Assembly: GCA_963924555.1 (NCBI GenBank)
Contig: OZ004581.1
Location: forward strand, 2,418,001 to 2,482,000
Source of the DNA: Crambe crambe
Lineage: Eukaryota; Porifera; Demospongiae; Poecilosclerida; Crambeidae
Reading direction: 5' to 3'
DNA: 64,000 bases
Position 1 is the first letter of the stretch. Each line of letters starts with the position of its first letter. The translations under genes and the position numbers were made by a program. Below are positions 1 to 11,938 of the stretch, piece after piece. The notes below the pieces were generated by a model. It saw nothing but the letters and a program-made list of their open reading frames with translations. It was not told the DNA's origin and did not search any database.

Positions 1-3000
1 CATCTTTAATAAGTTTCCCACTGTTTTCTTCAGCAGAATAGATAAGTATATCCCTTATCCTATAAAATTAAATAATTATGTCTAAATACTTACTTACATA
101 CAGAACATGGTTAAAGTTTATAGCTAATGTACCACTGACCATGGTAGAGTGCATATTGGCATTATTAGTGTGCATGGTGGTTTGCTAGCCAATACAGTAT
201 TCCTATGGCTTAAAGATAGGGCTGATAGGCTCTAGCTAATTCATTTGTGCTTATCTAAGTGGATTGTAGACGTTTGGCTTTCTAATTAAGTGCTTGTGGT
301 AAGCATTATACAGCCTCCTGTGTTTGCAGCTGTTCATCCTGACAGCACTATCTTAGCCTAAGAAGTTAAAGTATAATGACTTTCATCAACTGCTTCACTT
401 ACGAACATACCCTAGTATTATTAGCTAGTGCATGTATGTACATACATCATTTCAATTGCAACAACAGTAGGATGTCGTAGAGATTTATGATACAAGGTGC
501 TCCGAGTTCGAAACATGGCATACATGTTAATCAACTCCTACGTATGTATATAAGTTATGGATGATCATAACAACAATAACAACAACATTATTTTTTTGGG
601 TGGCTACTCTTGACAATTCATGCATGATATTAAATTTAATAATAACCACTCTTATAGAGGTATAGCTGTACAGTTAGGCCACATGCATAGATGTACGTAC
701 CTTGCCTCTGAATCCTATATGATATTGATCTCCTACTTTGACAATGCTACTAGTTTTCATACATCTCCTGTAAAAGTAATCCATGTAAGTTTATACCAGA
801 AATATTGACAATTTGACATTTTGGCAGTTTAACAAAAAATAGAACCGTCAAAATGTCACACAGTTTAATTAAGTTCGCGATACATACGCATGCGCATAAT
901 ATTGCGTGCCATTTATTACATGCCACTACATGCAGTGTGTCTCTGCTGAAGTGTATTCTACCAAATTAAGAAGGAGAATCCAGTCCTGAATCCAGTCCTG
1001 CCTGATAAAGATGTGTGTAACTAGCTCTTTATCTCGTGTAGCTTAAAGTTAAAAAATGTTTGGAAACTGATAGGCTATGCTATCAATGAGCTGTACACAG
1101 CATGCATGTGCAACGCAGGCGCATTATTTATTTTGCATACTTTCAGATTCTGTCAAGTCGTATAATAGCTATATGTATAATTCCCACCAATATTTCCGGC
1201 TATATGCATATTTTCGAACCAAGATTACCTCCAATCAAATTCATTGTTGATTCCCAGATGAAAGTAGTCTCTGGCAAAGTAATCCCACTTGTCAACATCA
1301 ACACCACTGCTCTTGTTTGCTACAATCTATAGAATGTTATTGAATCACATGTTTCATTATTTCTAAGATGGAATGGACCACTAAAAGACATCACTACTGC
1401 ATGTATGTATGAAATATCTTCCTAGTACATAACTAGCTAGGTCATTTCTTTTTAGTTGATAGCTAGCTACAGTGCATGATTATGATGATGTCTTAGTTTC
1501 ACTCTATCCAGACCAAGAAATCTAGCAAAAATCACAACCTAATGTAATGTAATAAAACTCACTTCATAGAGAAACTTTCGTTTTCCCTCTTCTGTAGACT
1601 CCTCTGATGCCTGGATAATGAAAAGCTGTTATCTCTTCCAGCAAATTTACCACTGACAGTATGATTTTGTTGCATGAATTCCGTAGAATTTTATTATTCA
1701 GATCATATCAAAGTCATAATCATTCTAATCATTATTATCTTGTACAATTGATACATGAGCTATGGTGGAAACAGTGGCTCACCTTTTTTTCAGGACCGAT
1801 CATGTTAGTTATAACTTCTATATCTTCACATCTCAGTCCACTTTCCAAATAGTTGACCAATACCAAAGGATGATCCAGAAGAATCTTTTTAAACATAAGC
1901 TTAGAAAGTATCTCGTGAGAGTGTTTCTCTTTCTCATATTTTTTCACCTAAAAACTCTAATGCATGAGATTCATAATAGCTAGCTATCTCTTGATACTAA
2001 CCAATTTTTTTGTGACAGATTCAAAAAGATGAGAAAATGGACCATGACCTATGATTGTACCAATAATATGTGCTGTAATAAGTCATTGACATGGTAGCTA
2101 TAGCCATTATAGCTTGCTCTTATATATCTGGTTGGCTATTATATTCTTACTAGTTGTAATTACCTAGGTCATGGCAAAGACCAGCAAGTCTTAGACAGAT
2201 TACTTCTTTGGGTTTTATCTTAATTAATTTCATTTCCTCTTCAATTATCTTTTTGTCTTCTTCCTTTTGTTGTTGTTGTTGTTGTGCTGCCTCCATGTCT
2301 TCTCGTTGGCATTTCAGATGTTGTGCAAACTCTCCAGCTAAGTGGCATACCCTGAAGATTAAGAAGATGGCTAATCTACAAGCCTTAGATCCTTAAATAT
2401 TATCATATACCCAATGGAATGTTCAAATCTCGTGTGGGTGGCTCCAGGATATACATGTACTTTACCCCCTGCAAACAAACAATAATTACAGTTTAGAATA
2501 CACACAGAATAGCTACGTACATATGTATCTGCCTATGCTTACCAAGTTGCTTTATATCTTTAAGTCTGAAAAATTCAGGAGTGTTGATGATTGCTTTTTC
2601 AAGTGAACTCAATTCAATGGAACCGTGAATTGGATCATTAATCATTTGAATAACTCTCTGTATTGAATTATAAATATTTACATAGCTAGCTCTCCATGGA
2701 TTTGGAGCTAGCTGATAGTTACACAGTATACCTGATATTTCTCTTTTTTGTCACATTTATCTGTACATAATGATTATTCTAATTCTAACATAACATGTAC
2801 GTATAGGCTAGCTAGATCAACAGTATATAAATGAAACTATGAAACTACAATAGAGTATGTGTTCTGAACTTAGGAACCTCTCCTACTGACTATATTATTT
2901 TTACCTAATATGGCTTTTAATAAAATCGTAGATTCCTTATCTACAAAAAAATGGAGAGAAAAAATAGTTTACAATTTCTATACCATGCAGTAACAAAAAG

Positions 3001-4519
3001 ATTTATTGTATACAGCATTTATCAACAAATAAAAATAAAACAGTAACAACTAACCAGGGCCTGCTGGTTTCACCTCCTTATAGCAATTCAAGATAATCTT
3101 AGTTGCTTCTGTAGTAAAATCAGATATATTGACATGATTCACTTGACAACAGTACTAGGATAAACTATCAGAGAGAGCAGTAGGTCTCTCTATGAGGACG
3201 GCAGTGCATGCTGCATATAGACTAGCTAATACAAATGACTAATACAAAAGTGAAATTCTAGTTCCACCACTTAGACTTAACAAAAGCCACTGTGAATGGT
3301 TATCCAGCCCATTAGATCCTACTACAAAGTGCAGACCAAGTTTCAGGACCAGGGAGCTTACCGTTTCAGAAATACGGCAAGCAGGTAAATCGCTGGATTC
3401 TTCTTCTTCTCTATTATTATTCTTCTTAGATAACCATATCTCTCGAACCACTCAAGCTACAGCTATGATTTCTGGATAAATCCACTCCAAATTCTACCAG
3501 CTACGATCTTTTGTACTCGTCAATCCTCGAAAGAATTGATGTAAAAAGGAGACACTACGGAGCACAGTACTCGCTAACTTAATTATTGGAAGCCATTTTT
3601 TAATACGCATGCGCATGTATTTGATACCCAATTGCCAATAATTATAGTAAGCTAATCGCATCCAAGTATAGCTCAACATTTCAAGCCTTGACAAATCATT
3701 GGGCTGCTATGCTATTGGAGAACTATGCATCAAGAAATTTCTGTCCCTGCATACACATAGAGAGATTAAAAAAAGACCAGGAACAAGTAAGGGAAAAAAC
3801 ATTTCCGTGAAATGAAAAAAAATGTAGGGACGACCATTGCTCAAAAAAGTAAGGAAACAAGAGTAGGGATGAAAGATGGAAATGGGATTATTCATTTCAT
3901 GGAAATGTTTTCCCCTTATATAGATATCAAATATCTGCCTTTTATGAGTTCATGGATAGAATTCTGGTCTTAAAGTTAGTGTAGATACGTAGCTATATAG
4001 CATATATTCTTTTTGTGCATATTGTTCAAACTACGTATAGTTACCAGTGTAAAATTCCAGAGTCTTAAGGAAGTGCTTCTTTGTTTTAATATCTATAATA
4101 ATAATAATAGTAAATAAAACCATTAATTATAGTCAACACCAAATAGAACTACTAAAGACTTAAGTAGTACCTTCGTTTAGGGCATTAAACCAAGATCTCT
4201 GACCAAGCCAATCTTTCACTACAGTCTCTGGGTCCTTATCATCTTGATCTTGCAATTCAAGAGCTTTGATCATTATGGTTAGGTGTAGCTTCATTTCCTG
4301 CTTCTCTTTGGTCAAGCATTCCAAACTTTCACAAACTTTTTTGAAGTCTGAGTAATAAAAGAGTCCTTTGTAAAATATAGCTGTAGCTATAGCATAGCTG
4401 GCTAATGTTTTATAGCCATGATAGGTATAAAACTTACCTTCTTTCTCAGTGTCATTCAAGTCTTTTTCATTTTCTATGATGTTGATTATCTCTTTTGTAA
4501 TGTCTTCAGGACTAGCCAT
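1..4519 (-). CDS. SAMHD1: SAMHD1-like HD-domain dNTP triphosphohydrolase, copy 1 (3' end beyond the window)
   Basis: This is a multi-exon gene reassembled by me. Exons in transcript order: 4438-4519, 4171-4347, 4045-4092, 3055-3108, 2905-2940, 2732-2760, 2543-2657, 2411-2468, 2164-2351, 2002-2048, 1783-1947, 1563-1610, 1229-1326, 701-767, 446-537 and 1-59 (continuing off the window). All have GT-AG borders and compatible phases. The core shows [12 protein letters not shown], the histidine motif [10 protein letters not shown], the HD pair in GLCHDLG, then HGPFSHLF, the aspartate segment [11 protein letters not shown] and [13 protein letters not shown]. These are the metal-binding and catalytic landmarks of SAMHD1, which hydrolyses dNTPs to nucleosides and triphosphate and limits DNA synthesis and viral replication in vertebrates. 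The N-terminus (from [12 protein letters not shown]) is charged and helical, and I see no SAM domain. The inter-motif linker is rich in glutamine (CAACAA repeat). The start is the only ATG that opens the first exon. Family assignment is firm; exact exon edges are manual. Confidence 0.88.
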
Positions 4520-6658
4520 TTCACTCTCAATGCATAACCACCTTAAGCTGCTTGCTGGCTATAAATGAGTTATTCAGCATTCCTTTTATAGAATTTTTCT
4601 TTACGTACTGTTTATAATTCATGTATGCTTTGCAGGTTCATGAATGCACTTAAGTTGGAGACAAATGTCTGATTGTATGAATATATGAATATTTAATAGT
4701 TGACCTGCAGCTATTAATACTTAGTCCCTGGTTAACATTATAGCTAATACCAAAAGACAAATTAACAGTAACTATTAAAGTTCCACAGATTATTTTGATT
4801 TAACGGCCCAATGAGATATCTCTAATGGCTAAATGTAGCCATTATCTTTCACAGCAGCTTTCAATACCTCATGTGTTATGATAAACATGCTAGACACCAT
4901 TTCAAAATTTCAAAATCACCTGAGTCTTGTTTATTTAACTTGCTGATTGTTGTGATAAACAGTTACATATATTAATTATCATGATGTTTACATACTAAGC
5001 ATGTCATTCAACCATTTGATTGCATGATAGTACTTGAGAAAAGGGGTCAGTTATTGGTACCTCATTGCTATACAGTAGAGGAGATCTGATCTATGACAGT
5101 AAACTCCTCCATATCATTATTATAGTAACAAACTAATTATACACGCAGGAGAATATTACATACCTGTATGTAACTTGATAGTGTCTGTAACATCACCATA
5201 AAAAGAAACCATTATTCATGGATTCAAATTTTCAAGGTAGCTCGTTGATTACTTCCTTCTACATCTGCATGCAAATTACACATGCTATGAGAACCAAGCA
5301 TGCCTGCTTCAGTCTGTATAAGCTTCTCCTTCTGGGTGGTTGAAGAATTACGTAAGCTAAAACGTGTGTTATTTTATTAATTTAACCTTATCATAACAAG
5401 TTTGGAGATATTTGTATGACGAACATAGTGTGACTTATCACACTGTGTACTATCTGAATTACAGTTTTGGTACCAAATTAAAGCACGAGGTAAAATCATG
5501 ATATATTATATGTAGCTAGCTAGAAAGATGATTACTTTTATATGCATGCATGTAGCTATTATCATTAGTACCTATAATACATGTAGCTATAGCTAGCTTA
5601 GACCCATGATATAGCTACTCGAGTTCTCAATTTCCTGGTTATTTCCTTGATTAATAAGCAATAGTTCTCAAGCTGTCCGCTTTCCTTCCGTCTTTTTTGC
5701 ACTCACATAGCTATTTTGTGTGATTTTCACACAGTACAGCATCTTTTTATCTCTCTTTGATATCTTAATCCAAAAAATAATCCATGGTTAGCAATTTTCT
5801 TTTAGAGTTACCTTATCCATACATATGAGCAATAAAAGATTAAGCTCCCTATAGCTACTGTATCGTTATGTATGGCAGGGTCATAATAGTCACATGATTC
5901 ACGGCACACACACGTACATAGCTAGGTCACATGATTGTCACATGATTGTCACATGCTAGTCATCATGTATAGCTACTGACATGTACAGTAAGTACACCAC
6001 AAGCATTGTGCATGTATTATTAGCTATACAGCTTATTGATGACATCATGCTAGCTATAGCTATATACGTATATAGCTATAGCTAGCTAGATACAGGTGTA
6101 CTTGTATAGCTACATGTAAATCAATGATTTCTACACAGCTAATAGTTTGAATAGTCCATTAATTTTTATGGTGGTCTGATAATGCAGATCATGTTACAGG
6201 AATCACTGGCAATGAATTCACTTGCAGCAGCTCTAGCTAGCTACACTGTAAGAATAAATGTGTAAAAACAACCCATTTTTAGGTTATCAGCAACTCAAAT
6301 AACCTAAAAATTGGTTGTTTTTACAGATTTGTTTTTACAGCGATATAATTATCATGTGTACTGTATATCAGTGTAACTATATCGTGTATAACATGTATGT
6401 CCCATATTCTCTATAATTATGTAGTCATAATTAATTAATTATTCCCCAATGAACACTAAATTTTGTAGTTAGCTACAGCACATGTAGTTTAACCATGTGA
6501 GACCCCACTTTAATAATTTTGCTTCCGACACCCCTGGTGACTCTATGTACACTTTGGCTTCATCAATATTACCAATAATTTTAACCTATGAGCTAACTAT
6601 TTCTAGTTCACTTTTTTTTATCTTGGCTTAGCGCTTGGGAGTGAAGTAGGAATAGTTA
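4520..6658. other. Intergenic repeat-rich stretch upstream of SAMHD1-like copy 1
   Basis: No gene seen. About 4740-5350 is a direct, diverged duplicate of about 12170-12800 (shared core aatgagatatctctaatggc). 6245-6345 is a hairpin MITE with arms around gtaaaaacaacc/ggttgtttttac. 6170-6240 is a repeat found again at 11340-11420 (inverted) and 13890-13965. TAGCTA-type palindromes are very common (for example 6050-6095). Confidence 0.6.
6245..6345. mobile_element. Short hairpin MITE
   Basis: The inverted arms cactgtaagaataaatgtg... and ...ttttacagcg contain the matching cores taaaaacaacc and ggttgtttttaca, with aggttat/ataacct nearer the centre. The element is about 100 bp long and noncoding. 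Confidence 0.6.
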
Positions 6659-6688
6659 GTGGTAATATTGGTGATGGGTAAGGGGTTA

Positions 6689-8918
6689 TGGCAATCCGTT
6701 CAAGACAATATTATCAAAGAAATATATGGGCATATGATCCTATATTTGTATGCATGTAACTACATTTTATATATGCTCAAAATTTCAACATATATATGTT
6801 CCTCAAAAGACAAGAAATATATATGGGCAAAATTTCAACATACTCAACAGACAAGAAATATAATGGGCAAAATTTATATTATTACTCAAAAGAATATAAT
6901 ATTATGGGCAAATTTCAATATATATTCATTACTCAAAAATATATATATGTATGATAATTATTTGTCAACCAGGGAGGTCAAAGTTCAAACTTGTCCAGTA
7001 AGCCACATGCAAGTTCTCTAATCCATAATCACTCCGCACTCGAGAAGGGAACCCATACTGATGTCCACCACAAAGAAAACACTCTAGCACTGTTTCAGCT
7101 GAATTGTTATCTGAGCAGTTAATGTAGGTAATGAGCTGTGAGTAGCCATCAATTCCTAACAACACAACAGACAAAGATCAGTCTCATTGACCACTATAAA
7201 CTAACAACAGGCACTGTAAGAGTGTACTAAGTTGTACACCAATCCCTATTACTAACTTAAAGGTAATGTTTATTGACAGGTACAAGTTTACTATAATATA
7301 TATTATACTTTTGGATTTTTTAGCAACCTTAGCAGTGAAAATTTTCATATCTCTAGGCTCAGTCCTCTCCACTCAAGTATATAGCTATTCTTGAGCTGTA
7401 ATCACATTCTTATATCAATTTGAACTTTGAACTAACTAAATAAGTACCCTCTAATAAAGTGACCTTAAGGTAATTCTACAATCCAAATCTCCATAACCTG
7501 CCGTCTCACTACCCACTACTCCCACTGTTCTATATTACATTATATACCTCCATGTATGACCAATTTCCACCTAATCAGTTTGTGCAGCCCATCGATATGC
7601 CTTCATTAAAATATCGACCAATTATTCATAATACCTATTAATTAGATTTCCATACCATAAACTGTTGGGCGTAGGAACAGAATATCGTCTCCGGTATGTA
7701 GTTATTCTGCGTCAGATTATTTGGCTTAAAGGATCGACTCTGTGTAGAGAATCTGCTACCCTTCTACACTGGACAATAATTCCCCTCGCTTGAAGTCCAC
7801 CTCGGATCATAGACAACCCTGAATTCACGGACTCCTGTGACAGAAAAAAATGCATTAAAATATTCCCCTTGGTTTCATAGAATCTTACCTGTACTAGTGA
7901 GCGTACAACAGTGTCTAGGTCATCGTCAGATATGTCGCTATAGTGACGCCCAGTCTGAAGTCCTAACTCAGTCCTCCTTCGGAATAAAGTTCTCTCTGGT
8001 ACTCCAAACATTGCAGCCATAGAAGTATAGTTGGAACCCAAGTCTAGTAGTGTTGTGATCTGCTGTTCAGATATCACTACTGAGGGCCTTCCAGGTCTAC
8101 CATCTCCTACTACTGGGCAGGCAATAGTCAATGACATCCATGGATTACAATACAAATCCTCCAATTCCATTGTTCAATCAGAAAACAAAGTTGCAAAATG
8201 TTGCAGTATTGAAGAGAGGGCAATGTAATCCTGCAGGTTTCTTGCAGCCTGCTAGGAAGAATTGTGTAACTCCTCTAAACGACCTGCAATGTAATCAATT
8301 ATTGAGCTAGCTTTATGAGTGCCTCACCTGAAAGAACACGAAGCAGTTCTACAAACTCTTCGGCCCTGCGAGTCAATGACTCAGCCAAATTGATATCGGT
8401 AGTATCGGTACTGCTTTCAAGCTGACGTACACAGGCTGACGTACACAGGCTGGCACTGAGGCTATACACTGGCTTAACTCTGGATCCATTGCAATGTCTG
8501 AAGAAAGGTAAAAGGTCGACGCAGCACAGGCGTGCCGGCGCCATCGCGCCGGGGGAAGGTAACCTTTAACCTGATTAAACTTTGACCTCACTTGAAAAAT
8601 ATATATGTTGAAATTAGATCATGCAATGTCGAATGCAAATTGAACTTTTGATCATATATAATCATGAAGTTACATGCACACAAATATAGGATCATATGCC
8701 CATGGATTTTTGTCTTTTGAGTGCTATGTTGAAATTTTGCCACAATTTGAGTAATATTATTATATATGTTGAAATTTCGCCCATATATATTTCTTGTCTT
8801 TTGAGGAACATATATATGTTGAAATTTTGAGCATATATAAAATGTAGTTACATGCATACAAATATAGGATCATATGCCCATATATTTCTTTGATAATATT
8901 GTCTTGAACGGATTGCCA
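6689..8918. mobile_element. 2.23-kb DNA transposon with long TIRs and 10-bp target-site duplication
   Basis: The ends are inverted repeats beginning TGGCAATCCGTTCAAGACAA (left, 6689) and ending in its complement at 8918. The arms are about 250-280 bp and AT-rich, with internal repeats of a unit containing AAATTTCAACATA. The element is flanked by taaggggtta at 6679-6688 and again at 8919-8928. An uninterrupted relative of the target site is present in inverted orientation at 13636-13645 within matching flanks, which supports insertion with duplication of 10 bp. It carries a decayed transposase on the minus strand (separate entry). I do not assign a superfamily. Confidence 0.8.
6965..8170 (-). 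pseudogene. Transposase remnant: helix-turn-helix plus integrase-type DDE core, with in-frame stop
   Basis: Exons on the minus strand: 7889-8170 (MELEDLYCNPW..., with an HTH-like stretch ending VPERTLFRRRTELGL and YSDISDDDLD), 7656-7834 (SGLSMIRGGLQARGI, RRVADSLHRVDP, RRRYSVPTPNSLW), 7548-7600 (HIDGLHKLIRWKLVIHG) and about 6968-7155 (GIDGYSQLITYINCSDNN ... PSRVRSDYGLEN). The exons join in frame with GT-AG borders. WHIDG and RSDYGLEN supply two acidic residues of an integrase (rve-type) DDE core. The final E region is missing, cut off by the left TIR. A TGA at 7712-7714 falls inside the second exon. It is therefore inactive. An upstream segment (8299-8544) may be an earlier exon, since it is in the same element, but I cannot confirm it. 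Confidence 0.78.
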
Positions 8919-8928
8919 TAAGGGGTTA

Positions 8929-9313
8929 CTTGACTCTCTTGTTGCTTTGAACTACACACAGCCATCCCTACTTTTCTAGTTTTTTCCTTTCCTCTATAAA
9001 TTGTCATGTGATGATGCCAGTGCATGTGATGTGCATGCATGTCATGCATCATCATTAGTGAGCATGCAAAGGATATAGGCTTCAACTCTTGTGGTTAAAC
9101 TCCTTGCTGACAGACCATGAAAGTAGTTTCCATCAAGGCATCTGCATACATAAAAAGATAAGCCAAGCGCCTATAATCATTGCTACATGAAAAACATTGG
9201 GGCATGTGCATTATGCACGCGCAGGGCGCTACTAATTTGCGCGTTATTATTTAAAGACTGAACTGCATGCATGAGATCATTTTTGGAGTACCGTAGACCT
9301 AGCTGGATTAGAT
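8929..9313. repeat. Segment duplicated in inverted orientation at 13370-13640
   Basis: The stretch containing gactctcttgttgctttgaa, the CATGTGATG runs and catctgcatacataaaaa reappears reverse-complemented at about 13370-13635. No coding potential is seen. Confidence 0.65.
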
Positions 9314-9758
9314 ATGACTAAGGCATTTGATAACAACAAGATAACTTCACAACAGATCGGTGAATTGCTATCCGATAAATATTCTGCAAGAAATGATGAC
9401 TGTATCAATTATTTTTGGGTTACTGTGTCAAGGAAAGATGAAGATTTTGATCAAGTTTTGTTGGATAGAGTGGCAAAGAAGTATTTTGACCAAAGTACAG
9501 TGATAGAAAATAAGTATTGGGCTAAACTAATAGATAATGTAGCTACAGGATGGAAAGCTCACAATGTATTTTGTGATGTGCAAAAATGATGGAAAGAATG
9601 AACGGGAAAGAGAAATGGTACTTAATACAGAAATAAGACAACCAATCAAGGAGGAGATGAAACAGAAAGGAACTGGAAAGTGGCTGAGTATCATTATAAT
9701 GCGGGCGTGTTCATATCCACAAGCTCAACCAGGTGAACCGGCCATGGAGATTGACTAA
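9314..9758 (+). CDS. Unrecognised small gene, possibly frameshifted
   Basis: An ORF of 91 codons (9314-9589) starts MTKAFDNNKITSQQIGELL and is charged and mostly helical in character. I do not recognise a domain. A second, overlapping reading frame (9564-9758) continues with KNDGKNEREREMVLNTEIRQ and ends EPAMEID. A decayed inverted relative at about 13230-13340 (minus strand) preserves the second frame (DGLNEREREVALNMDI), which suggests that frame was once translated. The two frames could be joined by a missed intron or a frameshift; I see no clear splice pair. A short ORF at 11837-11938 (plus) repeats the theme EIGELL...EIGEMLEWEYPDS, so this may be a small local gene family. An embedded transposon and inverted duplications surround it. 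Function is unknown. Confidence 0.4.
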
Positions 9759-9766
9759 GCCAACAA

Positions 9767-10577
9767 TTAACTATATAATTATTATTTCTAATTGGAATTT
9801 CTGTTGCTAATTTTTATATTAGTTAGTTAGCTACCCACTACCATGTAGCTACGTGCATTCTATTCTTGATGATTGTCTATAATTATGGTTGTTGACTACA
9901 ATTCAAATGGTTGTTGACTCAACCAAGTTTATTCTCCTCCCCTGGAGCCAGAACTGCACATTTGCATCCGTGCTAGCTATAGCTAGATAGCTATTGTGAC
10001 TCAATTGCAGCACTATAGATTATGATTGTGGCATGGCAGTGGAATAACTAATAAGAGGGAGAGACTGTATGGACTAGCTTAAGGGTGCCGATACATCCCG
10101 CCCACGCATGGTTGCTATGGAAGAATAGCTTTAAAACTATTTGCCTTAGAGACATCTAACTTGGACCAAGTTATTACATACTAAAATAGTACTACACACA
10201 CCAAAAATGAAGAGTGCCTGATGATTTTCACAGATGTTACAACCGATTTCATTCTCAAGGTAAACTGCGTTGCATCTCAAAGACCGCTTGGATTCTATGG
10301 CTAATTTTTGTTATGAAGCTTCCTATACATATTTCTATCAAAATTACGATGAGTTTTTGTTGATTTGTATTTTACTTTTCTATATATCCACACAAGACCA
10401 TGCATTCTGGAAATTCTAGAATAGATATGAACTAAAACAAATCGTAACTTTTTAGACCTTACCTTGTAGTTATTGTACGCAAAATATTGGCTCATTCCCA
10501 TGCTTGGTTCCTGAGTTGCCGTGATTTGTCTTTTAATCATGCTAGCATGGATTTTGGATGTGCCAGAGCAGCTGCTA
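9767..10577. other. Noncoding stretch
   Basis: I see no supported gene. A 107-codon minus-strand ORF (10301-10624) has no recognisable features and runs into the MITE at 10578, so I do not call it. Confidence 0.4.
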
Positions 10578-10833
10578 CACAGCAAAAAATCTACAACTTG
10601 TAACAGGTCTGGACTGCCCCACATACCAGTTATGACCTGTACACAGGTCTGTAATGGGTCAGTAAAATCTACAAGTCTGTAACAGGTCCGTATTTTTGGA
10701 CTGTATCAGACCTGCTGCCCCACCAACTGCCTACAGATCAAAAATTAGTACTTCTGGTGCCTAGGGTTTACCGATTTTTGTTCTGTTACATACCTGTTAC
10801 AGAATGCTTACAAGTTGTAGATTTTTCGCTGTG
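10578..10833. mobile_element. 256-bp MITE with TA target duplication
   Basis: The terminal inverted repeats CACAGCAAAAAATCTACAAC and its near complement gtagatttttcgctgtg are flanked by TA on both sides (10576-10577 and 10834-10835). TA duplication is typical of the Tc1/mariner and related groups. It is noncoding, with internal copies of acaggtctg. Confidence 0.7.
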
Positions 10834-10929
10834 TACTATTGTGGTTTACTATCTGTTATTTTAGCACGGTAGTGTTTGTGGTTAATTAGTGCTTATAGTA
10901 GCACATGCCTCAGTTACTATGTATTGGCA

Positions 10930-11352
10930 CCCTGCAATGACTTTTTTTTATCACATCATCAAAGAGATGTGAGAATGTCCATGACCTAAATCATGGCAGA
11001 GACCAGCTATTCTAACACACGATTCATCTTATTCAGGTATGTCAATGCAATCAGCATTTCTATTGTTCTTCTGCTGTCTCAGATGCTGCATGAACTCGCC
11101 AGCGATATAACATGCACTAAATACAAATGTCATACACATATGTACGTATATACATACATGAAATATAGTCTGGTGCAGCCAGCCCCAAGCACTTCCACAA
11201 CTCCACATAACAAGGCCTTGAAGTATTGTGTGTTACCAGACCCAGTTGCGAAAGGCTGGCTGCACCAGACTACATGAAATACACATCTTTGGATAAAGCT
11301 ATGCCAATGGTTTATATTCGATAGAATCTCAAATCTTGTGTGGGTAGCTAGA
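10930..11352 (-). pseudogene. SAMHD1-like pseudogene fragment (exons 4-5 equivalent)
   Basis: Read on the minus strand, 11116 down to about 10930 is a close copy of the HD-motif exon of copy 2 (its 15093-15294), including [12 protein letters not shown] and [10 protein letters not shown]. It carries a TAA where copy 2 has the leucine of PELDE, and a one-base deletion just after the HD motif (GGACATTC instead of GGACCATTC), so it cannot encode the domain. About 11319-11352 is a remnant of the preceding exon (cccacacaagatttgag), also with lost bases. The intron between them was hit by the 107-bp MITE at 11166-11272. The upstream exons are missing and are replaced by repeat sequence shared with 6180-6250 and 13900-13965. 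The fragment lies between the two intact genes and looks like an inverted partial duplicate of copy 2. Confidence 0.85.
11166..11272. mobile_element. 107-bp MITE with 9-bp target duplication (TAGTCTGG family)
   Basis: The terminal repeats TAGTCTGGTGCAGCCAGCC and its complement are flanked by catgaaata at 11157-11165 and 11273-11281. It sits inside the SAMHD1 pseudogene intron. A second element with the same TAGTCTGG terminus and also 9-bp duplications is at 22203-22684. A 9-bp duplication fits the Mutator-like group (family knowledge; the assignment is inference). Confidence 0.8.
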
Positions 11353-11836
11353 GCTGCTGCAAGTGAATTCATTGCCAGTGATTCCTGTAACATGATCTGT
11401 ATTATCAGACCATAGACTATATAGGTTCCAATATGGACTGGAAACACCTATTAGCTAAATTGCATATAAATGAAGGGAAAAAAATTTATGCTACATAAAA
11501 TTTTTTGTCAAATAGTATACCTGCTTTGTGTAATTTTCTAGTTTCTTGGTATCTTATGCGCATGCTCATACTCGTGACATCACACACCGTCATAAAGTGT
11601 ACTCCGGTTTTCGGCCGTGATCTTAGTGTAGACTGTTGGTTGGAAGTGTGGCGCCTACACGTCTCAGTCTCTGCATACCTTTTCCCATGCTTGTGCTGCG
11701 TTATAAGAGACTTGTGCTTATTATTGTGGCTTATGTAATTAATCACGTGACTTTATTAATAACATCCCTGCACATACGTACGTACGTAGTGTCATAGATA
11801 AAGATCTTGAAGCTACGTAGCTAATAGCTGTACAAT

Positions 11837-11938
11837 ATGGCTACGAAAGAAATTGGTGAATTGCTGACCAAGACAATGGAAGAGATAACTACAAGAGAGA
11901 TTGGTGAAATGTTGGAATGGGAATATCCAGACAGCTAG
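11837..11938 (+). pseudogene. Short ORF related to the 9314 gene
   Basis: A 33-codon ORF, MATKEIGELLTKTMEE followed by ITTREIGEMLEWEYPDS and TAG. It contains the EIGELL/EIGEML theme twice and resembles the ITSQQIGELLSDKY segment of the ORF at 9314. It is probably a truncated relative, or a first exon whose partner is lost. The poly-T run at 11974-11997 follows shortly after. Confidence 0.3.

Noticed and set aside
3239-3451. Acidic ORF with [18 protein letters not shown] as an extra exon of SAMHD1-like copy 1
   Set aside because: It has AG/GT-like borders, but the phase needed to join its neighbours creates stops. The exons 4045-4092 and 3055-3108 already join in frame.
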